64,000 nucleotides of DNA, from assembly GCA_034506175.1 (NCBI GenBank), contig JAPDQB010000021.1, forward strand, positions 37,095 through 101,094, given 5' to 3'. Positions within the stretch are counted from its first letter, which is position 1, and every line of letters starts with the position of its first letter. The stretch is from a candidate division KSB1 bacterium (GTDB lineage: Bacteria; Zhuqueibacterota; Zhuqueibacteria; Zhuqueibacterales; Zhuqueibacteraceae). Shown piece after piece: positions 9,828 through 18,317 of this stretch. Under the pieces are notes generated by a model that saw only the letters and a list, made by a program, of their open reading frames with translations, was not told where the DNA came from and did not search any database. A program made the translations under genes and the position numbers.

Positions 9828-11207
9828 ATGTCAATAAACAATCGAAAAAATTTTGACTGCTCCACCGCGGCGGAGCACATGCACGAATTTCTCGACGGCG
9901 AGCTGCAATCCGATCTGCGCGCGACGATGGAAGCGCATCTTGCGAGCTGCGCGGATTGCGCCGTGACACTTGCGCAACTGCGCCAGATCGAAACGGCGCA
10001 TCAGCAGCTCGACGAACAAATCCAGCCGCCGCCGGAGGCATATTGGCAAGCCCTGCCGTCGCGTGTGATGGAACGCGTGAAATTGTCCGACAAACGCCGT
10101 TTGCTGGCATTGCCGAAATTGCCACGTCTGAAATCTCCGAACAAACGAACGCCGCTTGCCGAACCAACCCGAGAGCACGATTTGCTCTATTTGTCGCCGG
10201 CGATGCAGAAATTCTTGCACGGTTCGGGAAAATATGTGTTGCCGTTGGCAGCGGTGGCGGCATTTTGCTTTTTTATGATTCGCGAGCTTTGGGAAAAACC
10301 GGAAACTTCGATCATGGCGGTTGCAACCTCGGAGCAACCAGCCGCCCGACTTGAGCCAAAAGAGGCGTTTGAAAAAGCCATGCCATCAACGCCGCAGCCG
10401 GCTCAAGAAACGCTTGCGGAAAAACCGGAGGTGGCGGCAAAAAAACTTCATCGGACGCAGCGTGAAACTGGATTAGCGCAGGACTCGTTTCTCGTCGCGG
10501 CGGCAGCACAGGGAGCAGAGGGGAGGCAGGGCGCGGGTCTTTCGTTTTATATCAAAATCGATTCGCCAATAACGTTTTCTGAAAGAAACCTGGCAGTGCG
10601 TGCACCATCGCAAACGGGTGAGGTTGGTACAAAGGCGGAAGCGCCGGTTTCAATTTCTGCAGAAAAACCATCCCAACCCGTTCCAGAATCGTTTGTAAAA
10701 GCTAAAGATCAACCGGCGGCGCCGGCGGAAGAAACGGCGCTACGGCAGGAAGTTAAAATCCTTTCCGCGGCTGATCGCGAAAACGAAGCGCAAGGTCGCG
10801 ATGACCAAAGGAGGCTGTCTCACTCCCGCGCCGCGGTGTCTTCTGCCGAAGACCGCAGCGGCGTTTCAACTCCTGGCAAGCGCGCGGCGATGACACAGAA
10901 ATCATCGGCGTACGCTGAAGCGCAACAACGCGCGCAACAAACTTCAGATTTAAAAAAGCGTGAGAAAATTTGGCGCGATTTTCTCGAATCCGATCCCGAC
11001 TCGTCATGGCGGGCAATGGCGATCTTCGAGCTTGCGCGGACGCTTGCCGCCGCCAGCGACAGCACGACGAAGCCGGCGCAATTGGAAAAAACCATCGCGT
11101 TCTACCATGAACATGCGGCCACTCTGCGCGCACAGATGGGGGCTGCAGAATATGACCGCCAATTCGCGCGCCTCCAAATGTTGCTGAATTTTCGCAAGGC
11201 AAAATAA
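9828..11207 (+). CDS. Membrane anti-sigma factor with zf-HC2 domain
   Basis: This 459-residue protein starts with a zinc-finger anti-sigma domain (residues 10-55; pattern H-x3-F-L-D-G-E ... H-L-x-x-C-x-x-C), which should bind the preceding sigma factor. One transmembrane helix lies at about 130-147. The outer part is a long, poorly conserved linker rich in A, E, P and K. The last 90 residues form a helical TPR-like segment (K-R-E-K-I-W-R-D-F-L-E-S-D-P). The long periplasmic part is larger than in ordinary anti-sigma factors and may sense envelope state. No clear ribosome-binding site precedes ATG 9828; a 10-codon ORF (ATG 9804) overlaps the start. Confidence 0.85.
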   Translation: MSINNRKNFDCSTAAEHMHEFLDGELQSDLRATMEAHLASCADCAVTLAQLRQIETAHQQLDEQIQPPPEAYWQALPSRVMERVKLSDKRRLLALPKLPRLKSPNKRTPLAEPTREHDLLYLSPAMQKFLHGSGKYVLPLAAVAAFCFFMIRELWEKPETSIMAVATSEQPAARLEPKEAFEKAMPSTPQPAQETLAEKPEVAAKKLHRTQRETGLAQDSFLVAAAAQGAEGRQGAGLSFYIKIDSPITFSERNLAVRAPSQTGEVGTKAEAPVSISAEKPSQPVPESFVKAKDQPAAPAEETALRQEVKILSAADRENEAQGRDDQRRLSHSRAAVSSAEDRSGVSTPGKRAAMTQKSSAYAEAQQRAQQTSDLKKREKIWRDFLESDPDSSWRAMAIFELARTLAAASDSTTKPAQLEKTIAFYHEHAATLRAQMGAAEYDRQFARLQMLLNFRKAK

Positions 11208-11311
11208 AATCCTCGGCATTTGCACCCCGCGCAGAATGTTCAATAAAAAAATTTTTTAAACAGAGTTGAATATGAAGCGCAATCATCATCTTTATACCGT
11301 TATGGACACAG

Positions 11312-11372
11312 GTGTGACTGTAAATCACGCGGGCTAAAAGCCTGGCGTAGGTTCGATTCCTGCCTTCCCACA
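11312..11372 (+). pseudogene. 3' half of a tRNA-Tyr (orphan fragment)
   Basis: The segment contains a tRNA-Tyr anticodon arm (TGTGA stem, loop with GTA anticodon, TCACG), a long class-II variable arm, a T-arm (GTAGG, TTCGATT, CCTGC) and an acceptor 3' strand CTTCCCA. No matching 5' acceptor strand (TGGGAAG) or D-arm is found in the 100 bases upstream, so this is only the 3' half. Such halves are typical scars of integration at tRNA genes. The rest of the 373-bp gap 11208-11580 is AT-rich, with no gene that I can support. Confidence 0.7.
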
Positions 11373-11580
11373 AGTTTTGAGGAGCATCAAATCCTCGTAT
11401 CTGTGTTCATTCTCTCCATTCACTATCCGCGTCATTCGTTAATCCGCTGTTAAAAAACTCCTTGTGGTCAATCAGAAAAAGATTATTTTAATAGTGTGGT
11501 TTTTGTTGCAAACAAGGGCGAGAAACCCGCAGCAAGTAGCGAGAAATTATAAATAAATAAGAAACTTGTTGGAGAGAAAC

Positions 11581-13530
11581 ATGGCAGGGATGACGCTGAC
11601 TGAAAAAATTCTCCATCATCATGCGTTGGATTGGCCGAAAGATCACGTCAAGGCTGGCGACATCATCACCATTTCAGTGGATTGGACGATTGCCAGCGAG
11701 CTGGCGTGGAACGGCATGAACCTCACTTACGAGGCGCTCGGCCGGCCGCCGCTGTTCAACAAGGACCGCTTTTATCTCGCGCTCGATCATACCGTCGATC
11801 GCAACACGCTCGCCAGTGATGGCCGCACACAAAAATTGGTTCAACTGTCACGTAATTTCGCAAAAGAAGCAAGGCTCAAGTATTTTTACGACGCCAACCA
11901 AACCATCATGCACACCGAGTTTTTCCGGCAGCTCGTGCGGCCTGGCGAAATCGTGCTCGGCGCCGATTCACACACCAGCTCGCACGGCGGCATGGCGGCC
12001 CTGGCCATCGGCCTCGGCGGCGCGGACATTGCGATTGCCATGGTGCTCGGCCGCTCGTGGATTCAAGTCCCCGAAGCCATTCGCGTGCATTACGCCGGCC
12101 GCCTGCCGTTCGGCCTCACCGGCAAAGACGTGATTCTCAAAACCCTCGGCCAACTCGGCCGCAACACCGTGGCGATGGAGCGCACCGTCGAATTTACCGG
12201 CGACCATCTCGAAGATTTTTCCACGGATTTTCGTTTCACCATTGCCAACATGACCGCGGAGTTCGGCGGGTTGAACGGCATTTTTCCGGCGGACGGCCAT
12301 GTCCTGCGCACCATGCAACAGCGCCGCGATCCGGAGTTTCAGCAGGGAGGATGGTGGTTTGCCGCAGATGATGATGCCAATTATGTGGAAACATTTCGCA
12401 TCAACCTAAACGGTTTATCGCCGCAAGTGGCCAAACCGTTTTCGCCGGACAATGTTTTTGATGTGCAAGAAACAATTGGGCAAAAACTCGATGGCTGCTT
12501 CATCGGCGCCTGTACGACGACGGAAGAGGAGTTGATCCTCGCCGCGCTGGTTTTAGAGGCCGGATTTCGCGCCGGCATGAAGCCGATTGAAATCTCGACG
12601 AATTATCGCATCGTCGTGCCCGGCAGCTTGGAAATCGCCGAGAATTTGCGGAGGGCCGGCTTGCTCGAAATTTATCAGCACGCGGGTTATCGCATAAACG
12701 AGCCGGGGTGCAGCATGTGTCTCGGCATCGCCAGTGACCGTGCCTTGCCAGGTGAAATTTGGCTCTCCTCGCAGAATCGAAATTTCCACAACCGCATGGG
12801 CAAGGGCAGCATCGCGTGGCTCGCTTCCGCACCGACGGTGGCGGCCTCGTCGTTTGATATGAAAATCACCGACCCACGGCCGTTGCTGGCGCAAATCGAC
12901 CGCGCCAAATGGCAGCGCCTCGTCGCGCCGAAATCGGGATTGCCGGCAGTCGTGCTTACCAAACCGCAGCCAAATTACTCCGCCCATGCGGGGCCACGGG
13001 CAAGCGGCAATGGCAAAATGCAACACGTGCTGATTGCGGGTAAAGCACAAATCTTTGGCGACAACATTGACACCGACGCGATCATCGCCGGCGAGTTCTG
13101 CCATCTCTCGGACTTGAAAGAAATCGGCGCGAAGGCGTTTTATCATTTCCGTCCGGATTTTGTGAAACGTGTGCAAGCGGGCGAGAACATCATCGTCGCG
13201 GGCGAGGGTTGGGGCTGCGGCAGCTCGCGCGAGCATGCAGCGTGGGCGCTGAAAGGCGCCGGCGTGCAGGCGATTATTGCGAAGAGTTTTGCCTACATTC
13301 ACAAACGCAATCTCGTCAACGAGGCTATTCCGTTTCTCATTGTACGCGATGAGAATTTTTATGCCGCCATCAAAGACGGCGAGGCGCTGGAAGTCGATTT
13401 CGTCAACGGCACGGTTACGCATCGCGGCAAAATTTATCACGGCGAAAAGTTGCCGCCGGTGATGACCGGCATTATGGAACATGGCGGGCTGGTTCCGCAC
13501 GTGCGCAAGGAGTTGGCCGAGGCCGCATAA
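11581..13530 (+). CDS. Aconitate hydratase (LeuC-LeuD fusion type)
   Basis: The product is 649 residues. The large part has aconitase/isopropylmalate dehydratase motifs: G-A-D-S-H-T near residue 130, and cysteine ligands of the [4Fe-4S] cluster in F-I-G-A-C-T-T and P-G-C-S-M-C-L-G. After a linker near 475-490 comes the swivel domain, with D-N-I-D-T-D-A and [11 protein letters not shown]. It should interconvert citrate and isocitrate. Homoaconitase or isopropylmalate dehydratase activity is possible, but the neighbourhood (idh, sdh, lpd) favours the TCA cycle. ATG 11581 is chosen because GGAGAG lies 4 bases before it; the longer TTG (11566) precedes that site. It is shorter than classical 850-900 residue aconitases. 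Confidence 0.85.
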   Translation: MAGMTLTEKILHHHALDWPKDHVKAGDIITISVDWTIASELAWNGMNLTYEALGRPPLFNKDRFYLALDHTVDRNTLASDGRTQKLVQLSRNFAKEARLKYFYDANQTIMHTEFFRQLVRPGEIVLGADSHTSSHGGMAALAIGLGGADIAIAMVLGRSWIQVPEAIRVHYAGRLPFGLTGKDVILKTLGQLGRNTVAMERTVEFTGDHLEDFSTDFRFTIANMTAEFGGLNGIFPADGHVLRTMQQRRDPEFQQGGWWFAADDDANYVETFRINLNGLSPQVAKPFSPDNVFDVQETIGQKLDGCFIGACTTTEEELILAALVLEAGFRAGMKPIEISTNYRIVVPGSLEIAENLRRAGLLEIYQHAGYRINEPGCSMCLGIASDRALPGEIWLSSQNRNFHNRMGKGSIAWLASAPTVAASSFDMKITDPRPLLAQIDRAKWQRLVAPKSGLPAVVLTKPQPNYSAHAGPRASGNGKMQHVLIAGKAQIFGDNIDTDAIIAGEFCHLSDLKEIGAKAFYHFRPDFVKRVQAGENIIVAGEGWGCGSSREHAAWALKGAGVQAIIAKSFAYIHKRNLVNEAIPFLIVRDENFYAAIKDGEALEVDFVNGTVTHRGKIYHGEKLPPVMTGIMEHGGLVPHVRKELAEAA

Positions 13531-13556
13531 GAAGAAAAAATAAAAGGAAATAGCGC

Positions 13557-13585
13557 TTGAAATTTGCGGAAAATTTTATTATACT
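13557..13585 (+). promoter_or_regulatory. Sigma-70-type promoter for the 35-residue membrane protein
   Basis: TTGAAA (13557-13562) and TATACT (13580-13585) are spaced by 17 bp. The transcript would begin near 13592, just upstream of GGAGAA and ATG 13605, and probably continues into the YpdA-like gene. Confidence 0.65.
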
Positions 13586-13604
13586 GAAACTCTTGGAGAA
13601 GAAA

Positions 13605-13712
13605 ATGCGTGAAGTTTTCCTTTTAACATTGTTCATCTTTGCCTTTGGCGTCGGACTGTTTATTTTTGCGATGATTCAAGTTCGCAAATTTCGCCGCTCG
13701 CAAGGCAAGTAG
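13605..13712 (+). CDS. Very small single-pass membrane protein (35 residues)
   Basis: This is a 35-codon ORF with a good ribosome-binding site (GGAGAA, four bases before the ATG) and a strong promoter just upstream. The first 24 residues are hydrophobic (one transmembrane helix, F/L/I/G rich). The C-terminal 11 residues are strongly basic (V-R-K-F-R-R-S-Q-G-K). It resembles in size and layout the 37-residue protein at 17064. Function unknown; such proteins often act as small subunits or regulators of membrane complexes. It is followed 65 bp later by the YpdA-like reductase. Confidence 0.65.
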   Translation: MREVFLLTLFIFAFGVGLFIFAMIQVRKFRRSQGK

Positions 13713-13777
13713 TTGGAAAGCGAAAGGAATCTTTTAAAACCGTGAGACTCGCATCAGGTGGACAGGACATAGATTCA

Positions 13778-14785
13778 GTGATCGACGTTTTGATTGTCGG
13801 CGCCGGCCCGGTTGGCCTGGCTTGTGCGATTGAAGCCAAGCGCAAGGGGCTGTCGCATTTGATTCTTGAAAAAGGCTGTCTGACCAATTCGATTTTTCGC
13901 TGCCCGATCAACGTGCGTTTTTTTTCCACGCCGGAGCTTTTGTCAATCGGCGATATTCCTTTCATCATCACCGACACCAAGCCGTCGCGGCAGGATTTGC
14001 TCAACTACTATCGTGGCGTGAGCGAGCACTACAAGCTCGATATTCATTTCGACGAGCGCGTGGATGAGATCAAAGCTGGCAAGTTTTTTTTTGAGGTCAC
14101 CAGCGCGAAGCAAAAATACCAGGCGCGACACGTGGTCATCGCCACGGGCTTTTATGACAATCCCAATTTTCTCAATATCCCCGGCGAAGAACTGCCGAAA
14201 GTCTCACATTATTACACCGAGCCGTTTCCTTTTTATCGCCGCAAAGTGGCCGTCATCGGTGCGAAAAGCTCGGCGGTGGAGGCGGCGCTCGATCTGTATC
14301 GCCACGGCGCCGAGGTGACGCTTATCCACCGCGGCGCGGAGATTCATCCCAACGTCAAATATTGGCTCCGCCCCGATATTCTCAACCGGATCAAGGAAGG
14401 GAGCATCAAAGCGCTGTTCAACACGCGCGTCACGCGCATCACAGACGATGCCGTCTTTGTGAAAAACAGCGAAGGGAATGAACAGCGTTTGGAAAACGAC
14501 TACGTCTTTGCGATGACCGGTTATCATCCGGATTTCGAGTTCGTGCAGCGCGCCGGAGTTAAAATTGACGAGGTAAATCAAAAGATTTGCTATAACCCCG
14601 AAACATTCGAGACCAACGTGCCGAATTTGTACATCGCCGGCGTTGTCGCCGCGAGCAAGGGCGGCGAGAATATTTTTATCGAGAATGGCCGCGAGCACGT
14701 GAAGAAAGTGGTGCGGGATATTCTTGAAAAAGAATCGCAACGCGAGGAAAAACGCACGACGAGATTTGCTTTCGCTGGAGAGTGA
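13778..14785 (+). CDS. ypdA: YpdA-like FAD-dependent thiol-disulfide reductase
   Basis: The product is about 335 residues with an FAD-binding GxGxxG motif at the start (V-G-A-G-P-V-G-L) and a second Rossmann motif for NAD(P)H (V-I-G-A-K-S-S-A-V-E). The segment F-F-S-T-P-E-L-L-S-I-G-D-I-P-F-I is diagnostic of the YpdA family, which in Firmicutes is the bacillithiol disulfide reductase. There is no CxxC pair as in thioredoxin reductase, also as in YpdA. Its substrate here is presumably bacillithiol or another low-molecular-weight thiol disulfide. GTG 13778 fits family length; GTG 13742 would add 12 residues and cannot be excluded. Confidence 0.85.
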   Translation: MIDVLIVGAGPVGLACAIEAKRKGLSHLILEKGCLTNSIFRCPINVRFFSTPELLSIGDIPFIITDTKPSRQDLLNYYRGVSEHYKLDIHFDERVDEIKAGKFFFEVTSAKQKYQARHVVIATGFYDNPNFLNIPGEELPKVSHYYTEPFPFYRRKVAVIGAKSSAVEAALDLYRHGAEVTLIHRGAEIHPNVKYWLRPDILNRIKEGSIKALFNTRVTRITDDAVFVKNSEGNEQRLENDYVFAMTGYHPDFEFVQRAGVKIDEVNQKICYNPETFETNVPNLYIAGVVAASKGGENIFIENGREHVKKVVRDILEKESQREEKRTTRFAFAGE

Positions 14786-14792
14786 TTCAATC

Positions 14793-15360
14793 ATGTCCGC
14801 TTTGCCTGAAAAACTTTATACACCGGAAGAATACTTGGCGCTTGAACGCGCCGCCGAGTGCAAAAGCCAGTACTTTGCCGGTGAGATTTTCGCGATGGTC
14901 GGAGGAAGCCCACGACATAATTTGATTTCAGCTAATGTGATCAGAGAACTTGGGACGCAACTCAAAAAGCGTCCTTGCAAGGTTTATCCAAGTGACCAAC
15001 GTATAAAAGTTGCCACAACCAAATTATATACCTATCCTGACGTCGTTGTCGTTTGTGGGAAAGAGCAATATGATGACGACGACAATCTCATCAACCCGAC
15101 TTTGATCGTCGAAGTTTTATCGGATAGCACCGAAGCTCATGATCGTGGCAAGAAATTCGAGCAGTATCGCCGCATCCCCTCGCTCAGGGAATTTCTGCTG
15201 ATCGCCCAAGATCGTTGCCAAGTCGAGGCAATATTTCAAACAAGAAAATGGGGTATGGGGGTTATTATCTGAAGCCAGCGATCTGCAAAGCGTCATTAAG
15301 TTGCCCTCGCTCAATTGTGAACTGGCTGTGGCAGAGATTTACGACAAAGTTGAATTCTAA
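14793..15360 (+). pseudogene. Uma2-family (DUF820) endonuclease-like gene, frameshifted
   Basis: The first 159 residues read as a Uma2/DUF820 restriction-endonuclease-fold protein (Y-T-P-E-E-Y-L, P-D-V-V-V-V-C-G, P-T-L-I-V-E-V-L-S, K-F-E-Q-Y-R). The frame then stops at 15272. The missing C-terminus (S-E-A-S-D-L-Q-S ... V-A-E-I-Y-D-K-V-E-F) lies in another frame and ends at 15360. Removing one G from the run of five at 15257-15261 restores one continuous Uma2 protein. It may be a pseudogene, an assembly or sequencing error, or a slippage-prone gene. It lies between ypdA and lpdA in the same direction. Confidence 0.75.
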
Positions 15361-15380
15361 CACATAAGAGGAGCGGAGAG

Positions 15381-16772
15381 TTGAAAGAGTTTGATCTCAT
15401 CGTAATCGGCGGCGGGCCAGGCGGTTACGTGGCTGCGATTCGCGCGGCCCAGCTTGGCATGAACGTCGGCGTCATCGAGCAGGACAAACTGGGCGGGCTG
15501 TGCTTGAACTGGGGCTGCATTCCGAGCAAAGCGCTGCTGCGCTCGGCGGAAGTTTATCACCTTCTGCATCGCGCCAAAGATTTTGGCCTGCGCGCGGAGC
15601 AGATCGGTTTTGAATGGAGCGAGATCATTCAGCGCAGCCGCAAAATTGCCGACCAAATCAACAAAGGCGTGCATTTTCTTTTCAAGAAAAATAAGATCGA
15701 GCACGTCGATGGCCGAGCCCGCTTGCGCAAAGATAAGACATTGGAAGTCACCAAAGAGGGCAAGGCGGTCGGCGAATATCGCGCCAAGCACATTGTCATC
15801 GCCACCGGTGGCAAGCATCGCAGCATTCCCGGCGTGGAAATCGACCGCAAGAAAATCATCACCAGCACCGAAGCAATGATTCTCGATCCGATGCCCCAAT
15901 CCATGGTGATCATCGGCGGCGGTCCAATCGGCGTCGAGTTCGCCTATTTCTATAATGCCTTCGGCTGCAAGGTGACGATTCTCGAAATGATGCCGCAAAT
16001 TCTTCCGCTCGAAGACGAGGAAGTGGTGAAATCACTAACCGCCAATTTCAAGAAAAACGGCATCACCATCGAGACCGACGCCAAGGTGGAAGCGGTGAAA
16101 ACAACGGCGAGTGGCGTGACTGTGACCGTCGCGACGAAAGCTGGCAAGAAAGAAATTTCCGGTGAGGTGGCGTTGATGGCGATTGGCTTTGCCGGCAACA
16201 CGGAAAATATGGGTCTCGAAGACGCCGGCGTTGCGGTTGATCGCTCGTTCATTAAATATGATCAATTTTACCGCACCAACGTGCCTGGCATCTATGCCGT
16301 CGGCGATGTGATCGGGCCGCCGCTATTGGCGCATGTGGCTTCTGCGGAAGGCATTTGTTGCGTCGAAGCGATTGCAGATAAGCACCCGACGCCGGTTCGT
16401 TATGATGCGATTCCAGGCTGCACGTATTGCCAGCCGCAAGTCGCGAGCGTGGGCTTGACCGAGGCGAAAGCGAAAGAGAAAGGTTATGATGTCGCCGTTG
16501 GGCGTTTCCCCTTCAAGCCGCTCGGCAAATCCATTGCGGTGGGAGAGACGGATGGTTTTGTCAAATTGATCTTTGACAAGAAATATGGCGAGCTGCTCGG
16601 TGCGCACATTCTCGGCAATGAAGCGACAGATTTGATCGCGGAACTGGTTCTGGCCAAAACCGCGGAAGCGACGGCGCACGACATTATCAAAACCGTGCAT
16701 GCGCATCCGACTTTGACCGAGGCGGTGATGGAGGCCGCGGCGAATGCGTTTGGGGAGGCGATACATATCTGA
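15381..16772 (+). CDS. lpdA: Dihydrolipoyl dehydrogenase (E3)
   Basis: The 463-residue product has the FAD motif G-G-G-P-G-G-Y-V-A, the redox-active disulfide C-L-N-W-G-C, the NAD motif G-G-G-P-I-G-V-E, the second FAD motif G-I-Y-A-V-G-D-V and the C-terminal dimer motif with H-A-H-P-T-L-T-E, all standard for class I lipoamide dehydrogenase. It reoxidises dihydrolipoamide of 2-oxoacid dehydrogenase complexes or the glycine cleavage system. The start is TTG 15381, supported by GAGGAG seven bases upstream. The partner E2 gene is at 60426 and lipoyl synthase at 62347. No E1 gene is in the window. Confidence 0.95.
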   Translation: MKEFDLIVIGGGPGGYVAAIRAAQLGMNVGVIEQDKLGGLCLNWGCIPSKALLRSAEVYHLLHRAKDFGLRAEQIGFEWSEIIQRSRKIADQINKGVHFLFKKNKIEHVDGRARLRKDKTLEVTKEGKAVGEYRAKHIVIATGGKHRSIPGVEIDRKKIITSTEAMILDPMPQSMVIIGGGPIGVEFAYFYNAFGCKVTILEMMPQILPLEDEEVVKSLTANFKKNGITIETDAKVEAVKTTASGVTVTVATKAGKKEISGEVALMAIGFAGNTENMGLEDAGVAVDRSFIKYDQFYRTNVPGIYAVGDVIGPPLLAHVASAEGICCVEAIADKHPTPVRYDAIPGCTYCQPQVASVGLTEAKAKEKGYDVAVGRFPFKPLGKSIAVGETDGFVKLIFDKKYGELLGAHILGNEATDLIAELVLAKTAEATAHDIIKTVHAHPTLTEAVMEAAANAFGEAIHI

Positions 16773-16816
16773 GTTGCTGATAGCTGGTTTTGGGCTAATC
16801 CGGAGGGAGTGCAGTA

Positions 16817-17071
16817 ATGAAACTCTACGACGAAGTCGTGGATAAATTTGGCGATCTTGCCATTGATCTTGGCAAAACCGCTGTAATCGCAGGATTTGCC
16901 GGCTTGTTTGTGGAAAAAATTATTCCGTCGATTATTTCAATTGGCACGCTTATCGTCGGTTTGATTTTAATTTTTTGGGGATTATTGGCATTTCATTTTA
17001 AGAATCGCCGCCGAGAAAAAACTGAAAATAAAAAAGAACAAGTCGAAAGAAACGAGGATAACAATGTTTAA
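16817..17071 (+). CDS. Small membrane protein, unknown
   Basis: This 84-residue protein has two closely spaced hydrophobic helices at about residues 19-38 and 39-60, then a highly charged tail (R-R-R-E-K-T-E-N-K-K-E-Q ...). A GGAGGGAG ribosome-binding site lies shortly upstream. It overlaps the next tiny ORF by 8 bases, so the two are coupled. I do not recognise the family. Its position between lpdA and sdhC suggests it belongs to the same operon. Confidence 0.6.
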   Translation: MKLYDEVVDKFGDLAIDLGKTAVIAGFAGLFVEKIIPSIISIGTLIVGLILIFWGLLAFHFKNRRREKTENKKEQVERNEDNNV

Positions 17072-17177
17072 CATCTTCACGGCTTCTTTAATTTTGCTCG
17101 TCTTTGTGACGGCGGGCCTTTTATTTATTTGGTGGAATTTTCGAAAAGAACAGCGCGCTCGGCAAACGAAGCAATAA
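17064..17177 (+). CDS. Very small single-pass membrane protein (37 residues)
   Basis: ATG 17064 lies within the end of the 84-residue gene (8-base overlap) and runs 37 codons to TAA. Residues 4-25 form one transmembrane helix, and the tail F-R-K-E-Q-R-A-R-Q-T-K-Q is basic. It matches in design the 35-residue protein at 13605 (hydrophobic helix plus R/K/Q tail), although sequence identity is low. Function unknown. Overlap with its neighbour supports real translation. Confidence 0.55.
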   Translation: MFNIFTASLILLVFVTAGLLFIWWNFRKEQRARQTKQ

Positions 17178-17184
17178 GTCTGCT

Positions 17185-17385
17185 TTGGCTTATGAATTGG
17201 CTGGTTGTATAGCAGACAGCAAGACTTATCAAGAAGCGTTGGCCAACGTCAAAGTAATAATTCAGGAATGGATTGACACGGCGAAAGAATTGGGACGCCC
17301 AATTCCTGAACCGAAGGGGCGTTTGGTTTTCGCCTGGAAATTTTCGAAACAGGAGAGGAGTTCGTATGCGTTTTCTCGGGTATGA
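17185..17385 (+). pseudogene. HicB-family antitoxin fragment
   Basis: The translated piece contains Y-x-E-A-L-A-N-V-K-V-I-I-Q-E-W-I-D-T-A-K-E-L-G-R-P-I-P-E-P-K-G-R, the classical HicB C-terminal pattern, but the N-terminal half of the domain is missing and there is no good start codon (only TTG 17185). No HicA toxin is adjacent. Its 3' end overlaps the start of sdhC. It is a decayed TA remnant in front of the succinate dehydrogenase genes. Confidence 0.65.
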
Positions 17386-17728
17386 AGTCAAAACCGGTAT
17401 GTTCTCGTGGCTGTTGCATCGCATTACCGGTGTCGGGATCACGATTTTTTTGTTCTTTCACATTTGGACGCAGACGCAAATTTACGGCGGGCCGGAAAAG
17501 TTCAACGCGGTGATGGAGTTTTACAAAAGCCCGTTGATCAAAATCAGTGAAATTTTGCTGATGGGCGCGATTATTTTTCATGCGCTCAATGGGCTGCGCA
17601 TTGTGATTGTCGATTTTGCGGAGGGTGCGCGCTATCATAAAAAGCTTTTTTGGGGCGCGATGGCGGCAACGGCGGTGTTGTTCATTGTTGGCACGTGGAT
17701 TGTGGTTAGCAAAACGATGGTGCACTAA
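17366..17728 (+). CDS. sdhC: Succinate dehydrogenase cytochrome b subunit
   Basis: The 120-residue membrane anchor of complex II has three hydrophobic helices, with H-R-I-T-G-V-G-I in the first (conserved H-R-x-S/T-G region) and a candidate heme-ligand histidine in the F-H-A-L-N-G-L-R motif of the second. It binds heme b and quinone together with SdhD. ATG 17366 is chosen because a purine-rich AGGAGAGGAG lies 5-15 bases upstream; a longer frame upstream is read-through of the HicB fragment. sdhD follows after an 88-bp gap that holds a palindromic repeat. Confidence 0.88.
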   Translation: MRFLGYEVKTGMFSWLLHRITGVGITIFLFFHIWTQTQIYGGPEKFNAVMEFYKSPLIKISEILLMGAIIFHALNGLRIVIVDFAEGARYHKKLFWGAMAATAVLFIVGTWIVVSKTMVH

Positions 17729-17732
17729 TTTC

Positions 17733-17793
17733 GTAATAGCGCCCTTAGGCGCTCTGAATGAAATAAAGCTTCAGTCGCTGAAGGGACTACTAC
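17733..17793 (+). repeat. Double-hairpin (REPIN-like) intergenic element
   Basis: Two hairpins stand side by side: AGCGCC-CTTA-GGCGCT and CTTCAG-TCG-CTGAAG. They are enclosed by outer arms GTAATAG and CTACTAC that pair with one mismatch. It lies between sdhC and sdhD. The same design occurs at 31206 and 38168 (there with the opposite order of arms). Confidence 0.65.
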
Positions 17794-17816
17794 AAAAAAC
17801 TACAAACGAGGGAGCG

Positions 17817-18194
17817 ATGGCCCAAAATCGAGCTTCTGGAAACGCCGGACATTTTGCGTGGTTTTATCAGCGCGTCACCGGTGTGATACTCATTCCGCTG
17901 CTGTTCATACATTATAAAGTGAATCACTTTTCAATTTCCGGCGGCCAAGGCGGATTTGGCGCGGACACCTACGCCGAAGTAGCGGCCAAGCTTGCCGACC
18001 CGTTCTGGAAAGCATTTGACATACTCTTCGTTGCCTTCGCGCTCTATCACGGCATGAACGGCTTGTGGATCATCGCGGCGGACTATGTTCACAAGGAGAA
18101 TCATCGTCTGCTAGTGTACGGAACGTTGTGGACACTCGGTCTGGCGGCGTTCATCGCGGCACTGATTGTGATCGTACCGTTTAAATATCCGTAG
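17817..18194 (+). CDS. sdhD: Succinate dehydrogenase membrane anchor subunit
   Basis: The 125-residue protein has three predicted transmembrane helices. It carries F-Y-Q-R-V-T-G-V-I-L at the first helix and F-A-L-Y-H-G-M-N-G-L-W at the second, where the histidine is the expected second heme ligand. Together with SdhC it anchors SdhA/SdhB and passes electrons to quinone. ATG 17817 follows GAGGGAGCG. A 123-bp spacer of degenerate repeated words separates it from sdhA. Confidence 0.88.
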   Translation: MAQNRASGNAGHFAWFYQRVTGVILIPLLFIHYKVNHFSISGGQGGFGADTYAEVAAKLADPFWKAFDILFVAFALYHGMNGLWIIAADYVHKENHRLLVYGTLWTLGLAAFIAALIVIVPFKYP

Positions 18195-18300
18195 CTGGTT
18201 GCTTGTAGCTCGTTGCTTGTTGCTTGTGGCTGGTTGCTTGTGAAAGACTATACTGATTACTGGTGACTGATAACTGGTGACTGATCACTGCTCACTGGAA
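18195..18300. repeat. Intergenic run of degenerate repeated words
   Basis: The spacer between sdhD and sdhA is made of repeats of two short words: (A/T)GCT(G/C)GTTGCTTG at 18195-18241 and CTGAT-ACTGGTGA-like units at 18253-18297. Reverse-complement versions of both words occur at 38838-38910, and related text at 50868-50911 and 31022-31095. Confidence 0.6.
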
Positions 18301-18317
18301 AGAGGGATGGAAGGGAA

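Noticed and set aside
9804..9836. 10-codon ORF overlapping the anti-sigma start as a leader peptide
   Set aside because: No ribosome-binding site or attenuator structure was seen; chance ORF likely.
11240..11372. A complete tRNA-Tyr
   Set aside because: No 5' acceptor strand or D-arm could be found upstream; only the 3' half is supported.
12553..13500. Minus-strand ORF of 315 codons opposite aconitase
   Set aside because: Shadow of the aconitase swivel domain region; no start signal or family match.
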